The notes under the pieces are model-generated. The model was not told where the DNA came from. It saw only the letters and a list, made by a program, of their open reading frames with translations, and made no database searches. Position numbers and translations under genes: made by a program. This document shows, one piece after another, positions 28,431 to 39,900 of a stretch of 64,000 bases of DNA. Each line of letters opens with the position of its first letter. Within the stretch, counting starts at the first letter, position 1. Source of the DNA: Psococerastis gibbosa (taxonomy: Eukaryota > Arthropoda > Insecta > Psocodea > Psocidae); the NCBI GenBank assembly GCA_963971405.1, contig OZ020491.1, positions 10,596,855-10,660,854 on the forward strand. The letters are read 5' to 3'.

Positions 28431-29859
28431 TTATTTTATTGCAATAAAAAAATAGTTAAGTTTTAGTATTTGTCATATATTTAAAAAAAATAAAATAGCA
28501 AAATTAAAAATGAAATATTGGTTAAAAGTTGTGGCGTTTGCTCTCAAGGTTCAGGGACAAAAAAAATATTTAATGAAAAAATATACATAACAAAAATATG
28601 AAACAGTAGTTTGGAGGCAATCCATTTTAATGTAGGTTCTCTCTGACTTAGAACTTCAGTTCATACTAAAAAGGTTTTGGTAACCGTTTTTACACATGGC
28701 AGTTGAACCAATCTAGTGTGGTAGCTGTCCCAACATTGCCATTGGTGGCAACCCACTGTGTAGTCTGGAATTTTTGTTCCCTTGTCGAATACTGCATGTA
28801 TTGCCACATTTGTAACTTTGAACCTATCTTACATCTAATCCGATCTAATTCACCCCTGAAACCTGATAAACTTTATTTATTCAATTATTTGGGTCCTGAC
28901 CACTGACTTGAAAAGTATCGGTGGAGAAACCGGGACGGCTCCCTCATGTTTCAATGCATTGCGATGCCGTGCCTTTTCTTTTATTTTCAAGCGGTCGTGG
29001 AAGCCACCTTTGCCATGACACTTATTAAAAGTAATAATACATTTGTCGTAACTTAAATTTCGTAGTAAAGTAAATAAAACTTGTTAGGTTTTGGGGGATT
29101 CACTAGTGTCCCGACACACGCGTATATATAACGTAACGATGAAATTACTGTTTTGTTCATACATTTCACTGGTTTGCTGATTTGATTGATAACTTCAAGC
29201 GATTTCCACAAGTGTTATCGAATGAATGCTAGCCTAAGATAGTTGGCGCCTGAGGTAGTAGTGTCTTGAAAACTGCCTGTACAAAATTTTCACGATAAAT
29301 ACAATACATGTGGGTTCCAGAGCTTTAGTAAATGTTCGCATTGTTTTGTTTTTTGTTCTAGTTACGTGTGATAATTCATTTTTAGAAGAATACCATTTGA
29401 GCAAAAAACAAAACTATATTGTGAACTTTTTTTGTGCCTCTGAGAGGTTGACTATTGTTATACAGTAGTGGTGAGGGTTAAAAATCGCCGTTTTTTTCTC
29501 CTCGCAGAGGCATGCCCGAGTTCATTGTTTGCCTGAAGCCCATATGCTTACTTTAGTAAGTAACCTATATCCTGGATGTGACTGTTTTAGACATTGTATA
29601 ACACCAAACATTGCTAAATTATTGTTGTGAGCCCTGTGAGTGGCAATGTTTTGAGTTGTTGTGTCATAAAAAAATTATGCGATCTGACAAAGGGAAATCT
29701 CACTCACGGAATACACGATTTTCTCCATTACTAATGGGTCTAACTTAAACATAACTTCGCAGTTTGTTATTTACCTTTGATGGGAACTGTTTAAGTAAAC
29801 TAGGGTTGGGAGCAAACCCGGCAATTAGTTGAGTACAGTGCCGGGGTTGGCAATGGGAC

Positions 29860-30252
29860 CAGCAGTCTGATCGAGGCGTTTATAATACCGGGGTTAAATA
29901 AATACCCTAGGATTATAACTGTAAGCAGCCTGCAGCCTGATCGAGGCGATTATAATACCGGTATTTATTTAATCCCCTGGTATTAAAAATGTAAACAAGA
30001 TAATTTTATAATGGAAAGTGCTATTCAAAATTTGATTGTTTAGTTATAATCCTAGGGTATTTATTTAACCCCGGTATTATAATCGCCTCGATCAGGCTGC
30101 TGATCGGGGCCTTTATAACACCGGTATTTATTTAATCCACTGGTAAACAAGATAATTTTATAATGGAAAGTGCTATTCAAAATTTGTTTGTTTACAGTTA
30201 TAATCCTAGGGTATTTATTTAACCCCGGTATTATAAACGCCTCGGTCAGACT
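29860..30252. mobile_element. Nested family B MITEs
   Basis: An outer copy starts CAGTCTGATCGAGGCGTTTA and resumes after a complete inner copy bounded by GCAGCCTGATCGAGGCGATT and its complement near 30110. All carry the CCGGTATTTATTTAATCC and AATGGAAAGTGCTATTCAAA blocks. The arms are extremely similar. Confidence 0.75.
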
Positions 30253-30263
30253 GCAGGAGGGCC

Positions 30264-30488
30264 ATGGCATCAGATCCTCCCACAAAAAGGCGCAAAGTAC
30301 AAAATCGCAATGGATTAAAAAACCAAAACCGACAAACTAAAGAAAAAAAAAATTTGTCGAAATATTTGGCGGGAAATTGGAACGTACCTACCGTGGCATT
30401 AATGATAAATCTCCTCACTCTATTCTATTCTCTTTTGCATTCTGTGTCTCTATTTTATAATTTTAATGATAGTGGAATATTCGTGTAA
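30264..30488 (+). CDS. Unrecognised short open reading frame with basic N-terminus, doubtful gene
   Basis: A 74-codon frame starts in a good context (GGGCCATGG) just after the family B cluster. The first 45 residues are very polar and basic, including TKRRKVQNR, which resembles a nuclear localisation signal. The rest is hydrophobic and AT-encoded, so it looks like non-coding read-through. A first exon of an unknown protein or a broken transposase leader would fit. A weak donor (GTACCT) is at about 30384. No continuing exon was found. Confidence 0.2.
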   Translation: MASDPPTKRRKVQNRNGLKNQNRQTKEKKNLSKYLAGNWNVPTVALMINLLTLFYSLLHSVSLFYNFNDSGIFV

Positions 30489-31197
30489 GGGTGCAAGAGT
30501 TTTTTGCCCGAGAAGGGGCCCCCACAAGGCCAAACCTGGCACTGGTAGAGTAGCACTGTCTGTATAGGGAACTTGACAGATTGGAACCGCTGTAAATCGT
30601 GTTAAGTCTATACCAATGCAAATACAATGCAAAATAATAAATAAGCGGCAAATACAAAACACTCCTATCGTAGCCATACACATTGAGAATAAAATGTTGT
30701 CCAAATTTCCATTTCCCGCTATCCCGGGTTCTCCAAAAATTCGGGAATGAAAATAATTAACAAAAGAAGAATGCAATTCTATAGCATAAAATGGAAAACG
30801 GAAATAAATGGAAAGTAAATATTTAAAAATAAAGAACTAAATACGCTCAAGTGAAGTTTAGTTCGTAATTTTATATCTGCTTATATCTTTAACCTAATTT
30901 GTCCGCTGTATTCCCGTTATGTCGTTCAGACCTTCAAGCAAGTGCTGACTTCCATCGGATTCGGATCGGAGTAAAAATAAGTTTGGAGACACATTTACAA
31001 TTTTAATCTAAACAACCGTAACAATTCACCTGGCTTTTATTAACCGCATATCCCCATCAGACGATCTATTCTTCAATTGGACTAGGAACTTAAACTGAAA
31101 CAAAGGAGATACGCACTATTACCATAATTATTTTTAACGTATTGATGATAATTAACCCCTGAATTATATTAGAGCCATTTAAATAGGAAAGGATGCC

Positions 31198-31203
31198 TTT
31201 ATT
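31198..31203 (-). terminator. Candidate CHCHD2 polyadenylation signal (AATAAA on minus strand)
   Basis: TTTATT on the plus strand reads AATAAA for the minus-strand gene, about 410 bp after its stop codon. It is a single hexamer in AT-rich DNA, so chance occurrence is likely. Confidence 0.25.
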
Positions 31204-31254
31204 AGGTTCCACATCACTATCCGTACGCCTCTTGTTAAGCATACGTTAATATTA

Positions 31255-31530
31255 AGTTAAAATAAGTTCCGTAGACCAAACCTATGTAACTTGAAGTATT
31301 AACTTAGATAATAAATATAAACCAACCTATCTTAGGGTGATTCAGGGGTGGCCAATGTGTACGGCCAGCTTCCTCTTAATTTAAATTGCCCATTGATTTT
31401 TCCGTAATTTGGGCCGCTGGCAAACTGATACACGTTCTCGATGTAACCAACACCGGCTATATGCGACAATGGACAAGCTCAGACGTGCTTACAATTGACA
31501 CAACGTAGCAGACGTCAGCCCAACAAGTTC
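31255..31530. repeat. Family F-related tail (+) followed by family E copy (-)
   Basis: 31255-31385 has AACCAACCTATCTTAGGGTG and GGGGTGGCCAATGTGTACGG, as at 14570. 31395-31530 carries family E in reverse: GCTGGCAAACTGATACACGT and CACCGGCTATATGCGACAAT. It lies downstream of the CHCHD2 stop. Confidence 0.5.
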
Positions 31531-31610
31531 GTGTACGAGTCATCAACGACCTTAGGAATTAAAGGCAAAATACTATATACTATTGTATTGAATTCACATT
31601 AAATCTAATA

Positions 31611-33413
31611 TTAATAAGGGAACGTACTACGAGCAGACGATTTGCATTGGCGCAGAGCTTCGTTAAATCCCTCGCACAGGGTGAGATCGCCTTGCTGTTG
31701 AGCGCATTGGAGGAATTGCTTGATCTCCCACGCACAAGGTCCTGTCGGCTCAGCGGGGCCGCCTTGTGCCACTGCAGGTGCAGCAGCAGCAGTGGTCTGT
31801 GCCGGCTGGTCAGAACCACCTCCGCTGAACATCCCTGTCATGGCGTGTCCCACAGTGTGTCCCTACAAAACGTATGTTTCAGGACAAATACATATAAGGC
31901 GTAAGTACATTTCGATGAAGACGTGCAACGTTTATGGTCCGTGATCTAACACCGTACACGAAATCCTGTGCACCAAGTGTGGGTTTTATCTTGCTATACT
32001 GCAAGTCAGCTTAAATATATATTGCATAAAGGGAAATTCTATGCAGCAGATCTGCTGAGAGATTGTTGAGATGGGTTGGAGGCGGTGAAAAAAGGCAGAT
32101 TTTAGTTAGGGATGCGCCACGTCCCAACATACCGCACTTACCTGAAAATCTGCACTTGGCCTGAAAAGATGAAGAAAATAGATACTCTGGGGAGTGACGT
32201 AACTGTTTTTGTGAGCACATAGAGTAGATGATATAATATGCATTTTTAGAATAAAAGACTGCTGCAAAATCGTACTTACAATAGCTGAACCGACAGCAAC
32301 ACCGCCAGCAGTGGCTGCCATTTGTTTAAACATAGAGGGCTGTTGAGGTTGAGCTACCATTGGAGGAGGTGCGGCTTGTACAGGTGCAGGAGGGGGTGGT
32401 GGGGGAGCAGCCCTCGCAGGGACAGACCTGGAAACGTGCAGAATGTACGTATATTAACTCATAGGTAACCCATTATTGAGAAGTCCTTTAGGCTCGGTAC
32501 GCACGGACGAGCCTGCAGTCGCAATTTACCGACGTCTTCTGCCGTTGTAGCGATAGGGTTTGGTGAATGGTTGATGCAAAACCACAGGGTCTACTTCCGA
32601 TGATTTCTATGAGCTGGCGTGTACCTAAGGGAAAACCGGGACCTTTCAATTTTCATTCGGTCGGCTTCACGCCAGTTCAGATATCATCTGCTAACCCTGT
32701 GGCTACAATGAAAAAGACGTCGCGTAATAGTCAGGGCCTTATTCGAATTATTATTAGTTGTATTTAAATAGTTCATTGGTTAATTATTCTATTGCTGCGG
32801 CCCTTCCACTAGGCAAAGATCATGATTTTAAACACAAGCTAAAACGATTCCATTTTATCACAAGAGGCGACGAAACACGCCTAAAGTAGTTAGAAAACGC
32901 TCTAAACATTTAGAGCCAAGTGAGATTGGTATTCAATGGCGTTCGGTGTCAGGGAGACTATAGGGTAGACCATAGCCGGCGGAGGTGATTCCTCTGCAGC
33001 AACACTTGCACCTGCGATATTACAGTCTAAGACATTTGGAGAATACTTTCACTAAGGGTAGGTATATAAATTATTAAAATAAGTTGATAACCTGAATTAA
33101 AACTAACAAGTCAGCGTAACCTTGAAAAAATCACTTGCTTTATTGACCCTGCTTCTTTCAACCAAAATGTATTAAGCACCTTTATTTCTCTTGTTACCTG
33201 CCGGAAGCGTTTGTCCATTAGACTAGGCAAATCTCTTACAATAATTAAAAATCGGCACATGAATGCATCTAAAATGATGCAACATTCACAATGTGGTAGG
33301 GAAAATTTCTCACAACCCTTTTTTTTAGTTCCTTAATTCTCAAAATTACAATAATTATATTTAAATTTAGTATACCTGGAGGGAGCTGGAGCACTACGAC
33401 CGCGACGAGGCAT
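31611..33413 (-). CDS. CHCHD2: CHCHD2/CHCHD10-like twin CX9C mitochondrial protein, complete, 145 residues
   Basis: Three exons: 33413-33376, 32427-32280 and 31862-31611 (TAA), 146 codons in phase. The N-terminus [13 protein letters not shown] is basic and lacks acidic residues, as in a mitochondrial presequence. A Pro/Ala-rich stretch covers about residues 16-43. A Gly/Ala-rich hydrophobic segment, about residues 48-73 ([20 protein letters not shown]), matches the conserved middle helix of CHCHD2 and CHCHD10. The CHCH domain has C105-x9-C115 and C125-x9-C135, with [15 protein letters not shown] and [11 protein letters not shown]. Family members sit in the intermembrane space, import by MIA40, and influence cristae, respiration and stress signalling. 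Length matches the human proteins (151 and 142 residues, from memory). Vertebrate CHCHD2 and CHCHD10 arose from one ancestral gene, so the symbol stands for that ancestral type. Intron 1 holds a family M MITE. Confidence 0.95.
32490..32739 (-). mobile_element. Family M MITE in CHCHD2 intron 1
   Basis: Begins AGGCTCGGTACGCACGGACG and ends with CAGGGCCT. GGTGAATGGTTGATGCAAAA and the following stretch match the interior of the copy at 19098 in reverse. Confidence 0.7.
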
Positions 33414-33981
33414 GTTAATAATGTTTAATTTCCCCGTACAATAAATTTAAACAGCTCAAACTTTCAGATTATTCTCACAATCTGCTGATGCTGATTCACT
33501 AATTTCCTGATCGCTTTTTAGCGTCGTCTGCTTTTTGCGCACTCCCCAATCACGTGACCACGGTTTTCAAAAGTTGTTTTCTTCTTGCAACTATTTGTGA
33601 AACTTTTATAACTTGGCAAAAATTCAGATTTTAACATGGGTATACACATCTCTGACAGTTATTAAAGTTTCATAATACACCAGTTTAAAAAATATATATT
33701 ATAATTTCGTGGAATGCAATCATAATAACAATACGTCATAGTCATAGTGGGGGTCTAGTTCTGAATCATCGAATTAATAAAACAGGGAGTCAGTCCCTAC
33801 CTTCAGTCGCAAGCTATGCCATGTGTCTTTAGTTACATTCAGCCGCCCAACCAGAACGTTGTCAATCTTCATTTAGAGGAAGCTGGAGAATCTTCAAACA
33901 ATCTGTGAGCATGGCTCAAAATTTTAAATTTATCGTTTTCCCACCAAAAACCAGACGACAGCGCAAGTTTTAAAATTAGTA
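33414..33981. promoter_or_regulatory. Shared divergent promoter region of CHCHD2 and TBL2 with CCAAT and CACGTG boxes
   Basis: 568 bp separate the two head-to-head start codons. At 33546-33550 there is a CCAAT box directly overlapping TCACGTGAC at 33550-33558. That is an E-box of the USF/MITF/TFE type and is close to the CLEAR consensus GTCACGTGAC. The sites lie about 130 bp upstream of the CHCHD2 ATG. No transposon relic was seen in the gap. Confidence 0.55.
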
Positions 33982-36900
33982 ATGGCGGATGTTTTGGTTT
34001 TGTCGTTTGTGGGTGCTTTACTTTTCTTCTTATTTTTTTTAGTTTTGGTTTCAAATTTTGTGAAAAAAGTGGTAACAAATGAAACTGTTGAACCATCCAA
34101 CGTAGAGCCAGAGGCTAAGAAACGTAAGCTTTTCTTTTAGTACTTTCTTTCTCCAATGTTTACATGCGTAGGTGGTTATTCAAGTTATGAGTTGCTTGTT
34201 TTGTATGTTCTTATACCTATGCCGATTACATTTGAATTAATCATTAACTTATCAATGGTTTTATTGCAAAGTGCAATTCCTTTCCCAGTCCATTTGTCTA
34301 TTGTCTTATCGACGTGTTCGGCAAGTTAGCCTACTTTCCATTTCTCTTATCTCCCGTTAGGCTGTCTGTAAATGTCCATAACTTCCTCGTCAGTATTTGT
34401 TATAAGCCCTCATGGTAACCGCCTATATATTTTACTATGATACCTAAAAATGCCGTGTCATACATAGACTGAAATCTTGGTTTCCGCAATTTGCAAACAT
34501 GACTCATAACCTCGGTGTTTTAGTGATGTACACACTGCTCATCCTTGGAGTTTCAAAACACGTCATCCTCATTGCATAAAATTTTAGTTAATTTTTTCTC
34601 TCTGTTGAATTAAGGTTACTATTTAGTCGTACCTCTTTTTAACTTATGCTGTCATAAACAAAGTCTGGTGTTCTGGAGAAAGTAGTACTATGCAGGGCAG
34701 GCTACTTCCGTTAACTCACAGGCATGGGAACAAAGAAGTAGTTACTGGGATAGCCTACCGTCCCGTTTGGCGTGTCTGGTAACGTAGAAAATCATATTTT
34801 ATACTTCATTAATCTAATGTTTAATCGTTATACCGAGTGCAAGTGAAAGCATTAGACACACTCATTTGACATTGACTATTAGCCTTCTTAACGTTGTATT
34901 ATGTATCTCTTGAACTTAATAATTATTATACCCTGTCCAATAGTGTTGGACAAAGCATACCTAGGAAACGTAAGTAAAATTGCGAGTAATCCGTTTGTAA
35001 AATTAATTCTTACATTGTTTTTTATTCTTTTGACGCTGTTGCATTGTGAACTTCGCATGGTTTTAGCCATATTAAATGGAAGGCTATGACATAGTTGCCT
35101 GTGTATCTTCCTTTCCCACATAATAACTTCTCGGCAATCGCCCCAGACTATTTTTTCCCATCAAATCGTTAACTTGTTCTGACAAATCTCAATTCAGATG
35201 AAGCCTACTTGGTTACTCAGACCACTCATACTGTAGCAGTAGGGTGTGCATTGTGCATTGAGATTGGCCATTTGAGTGGGAGAATATACTGTGCAGAAGA
35301 AAATCATGTGGATTTGTAAAACTAATCAAGTTTGTTTGACATTACCCTCCGCTTCAATATCTGCTGCAGAGTTGTATAGCCGTATGGCTATATAGCAGAG
35401 ATGAGACATTTGCTACCCGCCAAAATATGTATTTATATCACTCGCCACGCCTTCTGGCTTCTATTAAAAAAACGTTCCAGGTGGCAGTTCCAAAAAGCAT
35501 TTTTGGCGCGATGGAATGTCCCATCTCTCCTATTTAGAACTCTAATCTGCTGCATCTTATACTTTGTTACTTATCAAAATCATCCTGATTTGTATAATCC
35601 AATACTCTTTTTTTATGCTCGAAATTTCACGATTTTTTATTGTTCTGCACGAGCCACTTTCCTGCCACGGTGGCCTGGTGCTCTTGACGGTGCTTTTTAG
35701 CCGTATCTTTGAATGACAGTCAATGGCGATCACGTCTCTACGAAGGTCTCACTTTGTTCTCTAATTCGCTGCTGATTTGCATAATCTGGGAATAGAGCGG
35801 GCGACAGCGAATTTATGTCAATGGCACTCTGTTCCGTTCTGTTCTGTGATGGTTAGTGCACATACGTTTTTGTTGCTCGCTGCTAAATGGGCCGAAAGAT
35901 TTTCTTCAGTTCAGTGTTGTTCCGTGCCACAACTTCTAGTGCCGGATCATAATCGTTGGTTCTTCCACCAGTCCCTGCCCTTTTCCACCATCCAATTACA
36001 AGCCCATTCCACCAAACCAAGGAAGGATACATGGGGGTAGCTGCCCCTTGCCCCAAATTTAGAAAGTAAGTAAGTAAGTAAGTCAACTTCTTACGCTAAA
36101 ATTTCATCGATACAAAATAAGTTTATTCTATTTTGACCCATCCAAGGGGCTGGATTCGTCCCTGTACCAAACCAGGTACCCCGAATTTGTTGGTGGGGTT
36201 CGTCTATGAATTTTTTGCAGTTTGTCCAGGTAAAATATTTTTTTGTAATTTTTATTTTGGTTCCACTGCCACCTCCCCCTCACCTTAGGTGTAGGCCTGC
36301 ACTCTCTGGCGGCAGTTTGGGCCCTAAAATAGACTTTTTAGGTGGAAAAACCGTGGTGTTTTTCAGGTTACTCTTCTTACTATAAGGCCAACAGCCAAAA
36401 GATGTAAACTTATTTATTTACAGTGGAAACCTAAGCTAGCAGTTTCTCTATGTGTTATGTGATAAGGGTAGGTGTTTTCGCATAATACCTATAAATTGAC
36501 CGCGAAATGAATTTTGAAATGTGAGGTAGACCTATCAGTAGTTAGTGACGATTACACCAATAACCCGGATCGTCAACTTGCTTTACGTTGGGCCTAGGCG
36601 TCAGAATTTTTCATGAGAACTGAGTGAGGGGGGGGGGGTGCTTAGAAGTTATAATAGCAGATTCACATGGGTGCGTAAGGTTGCAGCAACAACCAAATCC
36701 AACCAAACAGCATAGACGACCCTGCTAAGTAGTCTTTCTTATCTTTATTCTTGATTGATCTTCAGAGTGGGTGAAGACCATGATGAGATGTGACCGCGTA
36801 GACGTCAGAGAGAAATATTGTGTTGGCCCAATTCTAAGGTACGACGCCTTATTTTCTAGGTTTCGACTTTCACTCCTCCCACTTGGTGAGTCTGCGTCTC

Positions 36901-39900
36901 GAGTCTCGTTGACGGAATCAGGCCGGATTGCCAGCTATTTTCAATAGCATATTAAGTCGTCTGCTGGAACCAAACTGGCTGCAATTAAGCCCTTGACTTG
37001 TAATTTATTTTAAAGGACTTTTTATGGGCCTTGACCTACTTATAATGTGCCATAGGTCCCTTGTCCAATGCCAACTACCCCATGGATTTCGGACATTATT
37101 GCTTTCTATTTATGCGTAGTATAGGAAAGCTTTGTGATAGTCCAAATTTTTGATTCCGAGATTTCAACGGATTTACACGTTTTGAGGTCCCAGGAACACA
37201 AAAAAGTGGTTTTTACGAAATGTCTGTCTGTCGCTCGGTCTGTTCATCGATTTCCGGGCAAACTACTCGGTTGATTTTGATGAAATTTGGCATGTAGGTG
37301 TACAAAAATCATACCTCGGGTCAATTTTTTTATTATTTTGGGCTAACTCAATTTGGGGGGGTTTTATTCTCAAAAAACTCCAAAAAAAAACGTCTAAAAA
37401 AGTTAATTCTCAAAAACGGCTCCAACGATTTCTTTTAAATTAACACATATTGTAGTCGTTATTAATGATAATAAAATGCGGGGGGTCGCTTGCCCCTTGA
37501 TAGTTTGCTTCTGGGGGTAAAAAATTAAAAATAACTAAATTTTAATGAAAAATGTCTAAAAAAAAATTTCTGCCAAACCTTTCTATCGATGATTTCTTCC
37601 TTCAGGTATGTTTTAGGTGTTAAATTGAGTAACGAAACCGGGGAGGTTGCTTTCCCAAAAAACTATTTGGTTTTGTGAAAAAAAAAAAAAAAATTGAGGA
37701 AATGATGGAAAATTCACGCTCAAATGCATTGCGTGCCCTGCCATTATTACTGTGTGGTAATGTGTTGGTCTGACCTATATAGAATTTACCTCACCTCCAG
37801 TGACGTCAGGTAGACCCCCCCCCCCCCCCCGTGAAATCCGAAATTTAACCATAGGAAAATTATTTACCATGACATTACTTATTTTCTCTATTTACCAATT
37901 GATAAATTCGAAAGCATGTTCGAGTAAACTCGGATCGGTTCTTTGTATTGTTCCCGTATGAATTATTGGCCACTGGCAAACTGGTATATATGTTAGCGAT
38001 GTCAACCTACACCGGCTACAAGCGATAATGGACAAGCTTACCATTGACGCAATGATACTGGCGAAAGCATGACCTAACCAAGTACAGATATGAGTCAAGT
38101 CCTTGGCTTAGTTAAGCCGGAAGCTCATAAACCTATTGTTTCAAAGGTTTATGTGATTAAGACCATAAGCCCTAATGCACAATGAATTATGTACAGTAAA
38201 TTAAATAGAAATGTATAGTTTATAGTGTGGGAAAATCTGCCGTGCTGTGAACTAACTACATTAATTCAGAGATGCTCGTGGTCCCTGGCCCTGGCTCAGT
38301 AGCTGAAATTGCTATTAATGTTTGATAGCTTGTGGATACACATTGCTTCGTGTTTAAACTCATGCATGCAGCGACATGGCAGGGGAGCAATCTGAATCAT
38401 GTGCACCATGAGTTGCTATAATTTCTGTGGTAGCCAACGGCCTTACCATGTTGATTCCATTAGAGCAGAGCATGTTTCAAACTTCGGCAACTTGGTAGTG
38501 TGCACAGCGTTGGCAGGGGAACCTGGTGGGACATGATAACGCGCTTAGGCAGTATAAGTCGCGTCCTGGTCACCTCCGATTTAATCGTGTGACTTTACCA
38601 TGTTCCCCATGTAGTTCGGAATCCACTATAATCAGGAGGTCCACCCTGTTAGTCAACTCCCCTTTCCCCGAGGTGAAAGAGTCTGCCCTTAGGGTGCCTC
38701 AAGTTAACAAACAGACTCACTCCACCCGCCAGGCTGACAGGGTTGCTTAAAACAGAAATGCTGAAAGCAGGCGTTAGAAACAACAAACAACATAATTTCT
38801 GTGGTGCCGGTGACGGTGATACTTGATCGGGTCTGACGGGTATTGGCAAAAGTGTTTGGGACGGTTATTGAACATCGATACGGGCATGAATGATTCCTGT
38901 TATGAATCTGTTCTTCTTCCGGTTCTTCGGCCCTTGATGGGCTTTGGCCGGACATGCTACTCCTCCAATCATCTCAGTTTTCCAAGACGGTCCACCATCT
39001 GCAGGGTCCCAACTCGCGGAAGTTGGTGTCAATTTCGTCTGTCTTCACTCTGTAGCCTTCTTCCCGTCATGCTTGCTTTGTACATTTGTACATTTTCTCG
39101 CCATGCGGTCTTCTGACATTCTCACAACCGGTCCCAGCCATCTTGTGATTTAATAAAGCGGACTATGTCTTCTCCATTGCAGCGTTGTTTCTTATTCTGA
39201 TAAATCTAGGTCTATTGAATATTTTTAAAAAAAGGTTCGTGACACGAAGTTACTGCCTTCGGTAAAATCGGACATCCCACTAGCCAATCCGTTTTTGGCA
39301 CTATGTCAAATTTCACAAGAAGTATTGTAATATTGACTTGCCCTCAGGTCCCTCTGGTCAGTAAAAGTTAAATTTCACCTAAAATATTGATCGTAGATTA
39401 ATCGAGATGTCATAAATTATAAGAAATGTATGTGAACTTCACTTCTATTTTATGCCCATTCATTTATGGCTCCGTGACCTTAAAAATTCACGTTGGCTGA
39501 CTTGTATCTTATCCGAGGCAAGTCGTCCAAAGCTTGTATGATCTAGTATACGTTTGTGTTACAGTGGTGGCTCTACGGGTGTGCCGGGGCCCCCCCCCCC
39601 CCCCCGAAAGTTTCTCGCCCCCCCCCCCCTGGGCCGCCCCCAGTTTTGAGATATTTTACATGTTATATAGCAGGATTTTTGTTATTAAAAAACGTCAAGA
39701 GTTAAAACTGGTTACAAGTTACCTACCTACTTACTTTCATTATACCTACTCCCAACGCGCAATGTTTTTGCTTTCCAATTTATACGTATTATAAGGAAAG
39801 CTTTGTGATGGTCGAAATTTTCGATTCCGAGATTTCAACGGATTTACACGTTTTGAGGTCCCAGGAACCTAAAAAAGTGGTTTTTACGAAATGTCTGTCT

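Larger units (their letters stand above)
21725..31610. other. Convergent intergenic region between CNOT3 and CHCHD2
   Basis: Beyond the CNOT3 3' UTR (up to about 22450) no conserved gene was recognised. The stretch holds family A MITEs (23156-24103), a family C MITE (25484), a family E copy (26711), SINE-B (28276), nested family B elements (29860-30252) and family F and E tails (31255-31530). 22450-23150, 24110-25480, 25690-26710, 26880-28270 and 28430-29860 show nothing I can name. Confidence 0.6.
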
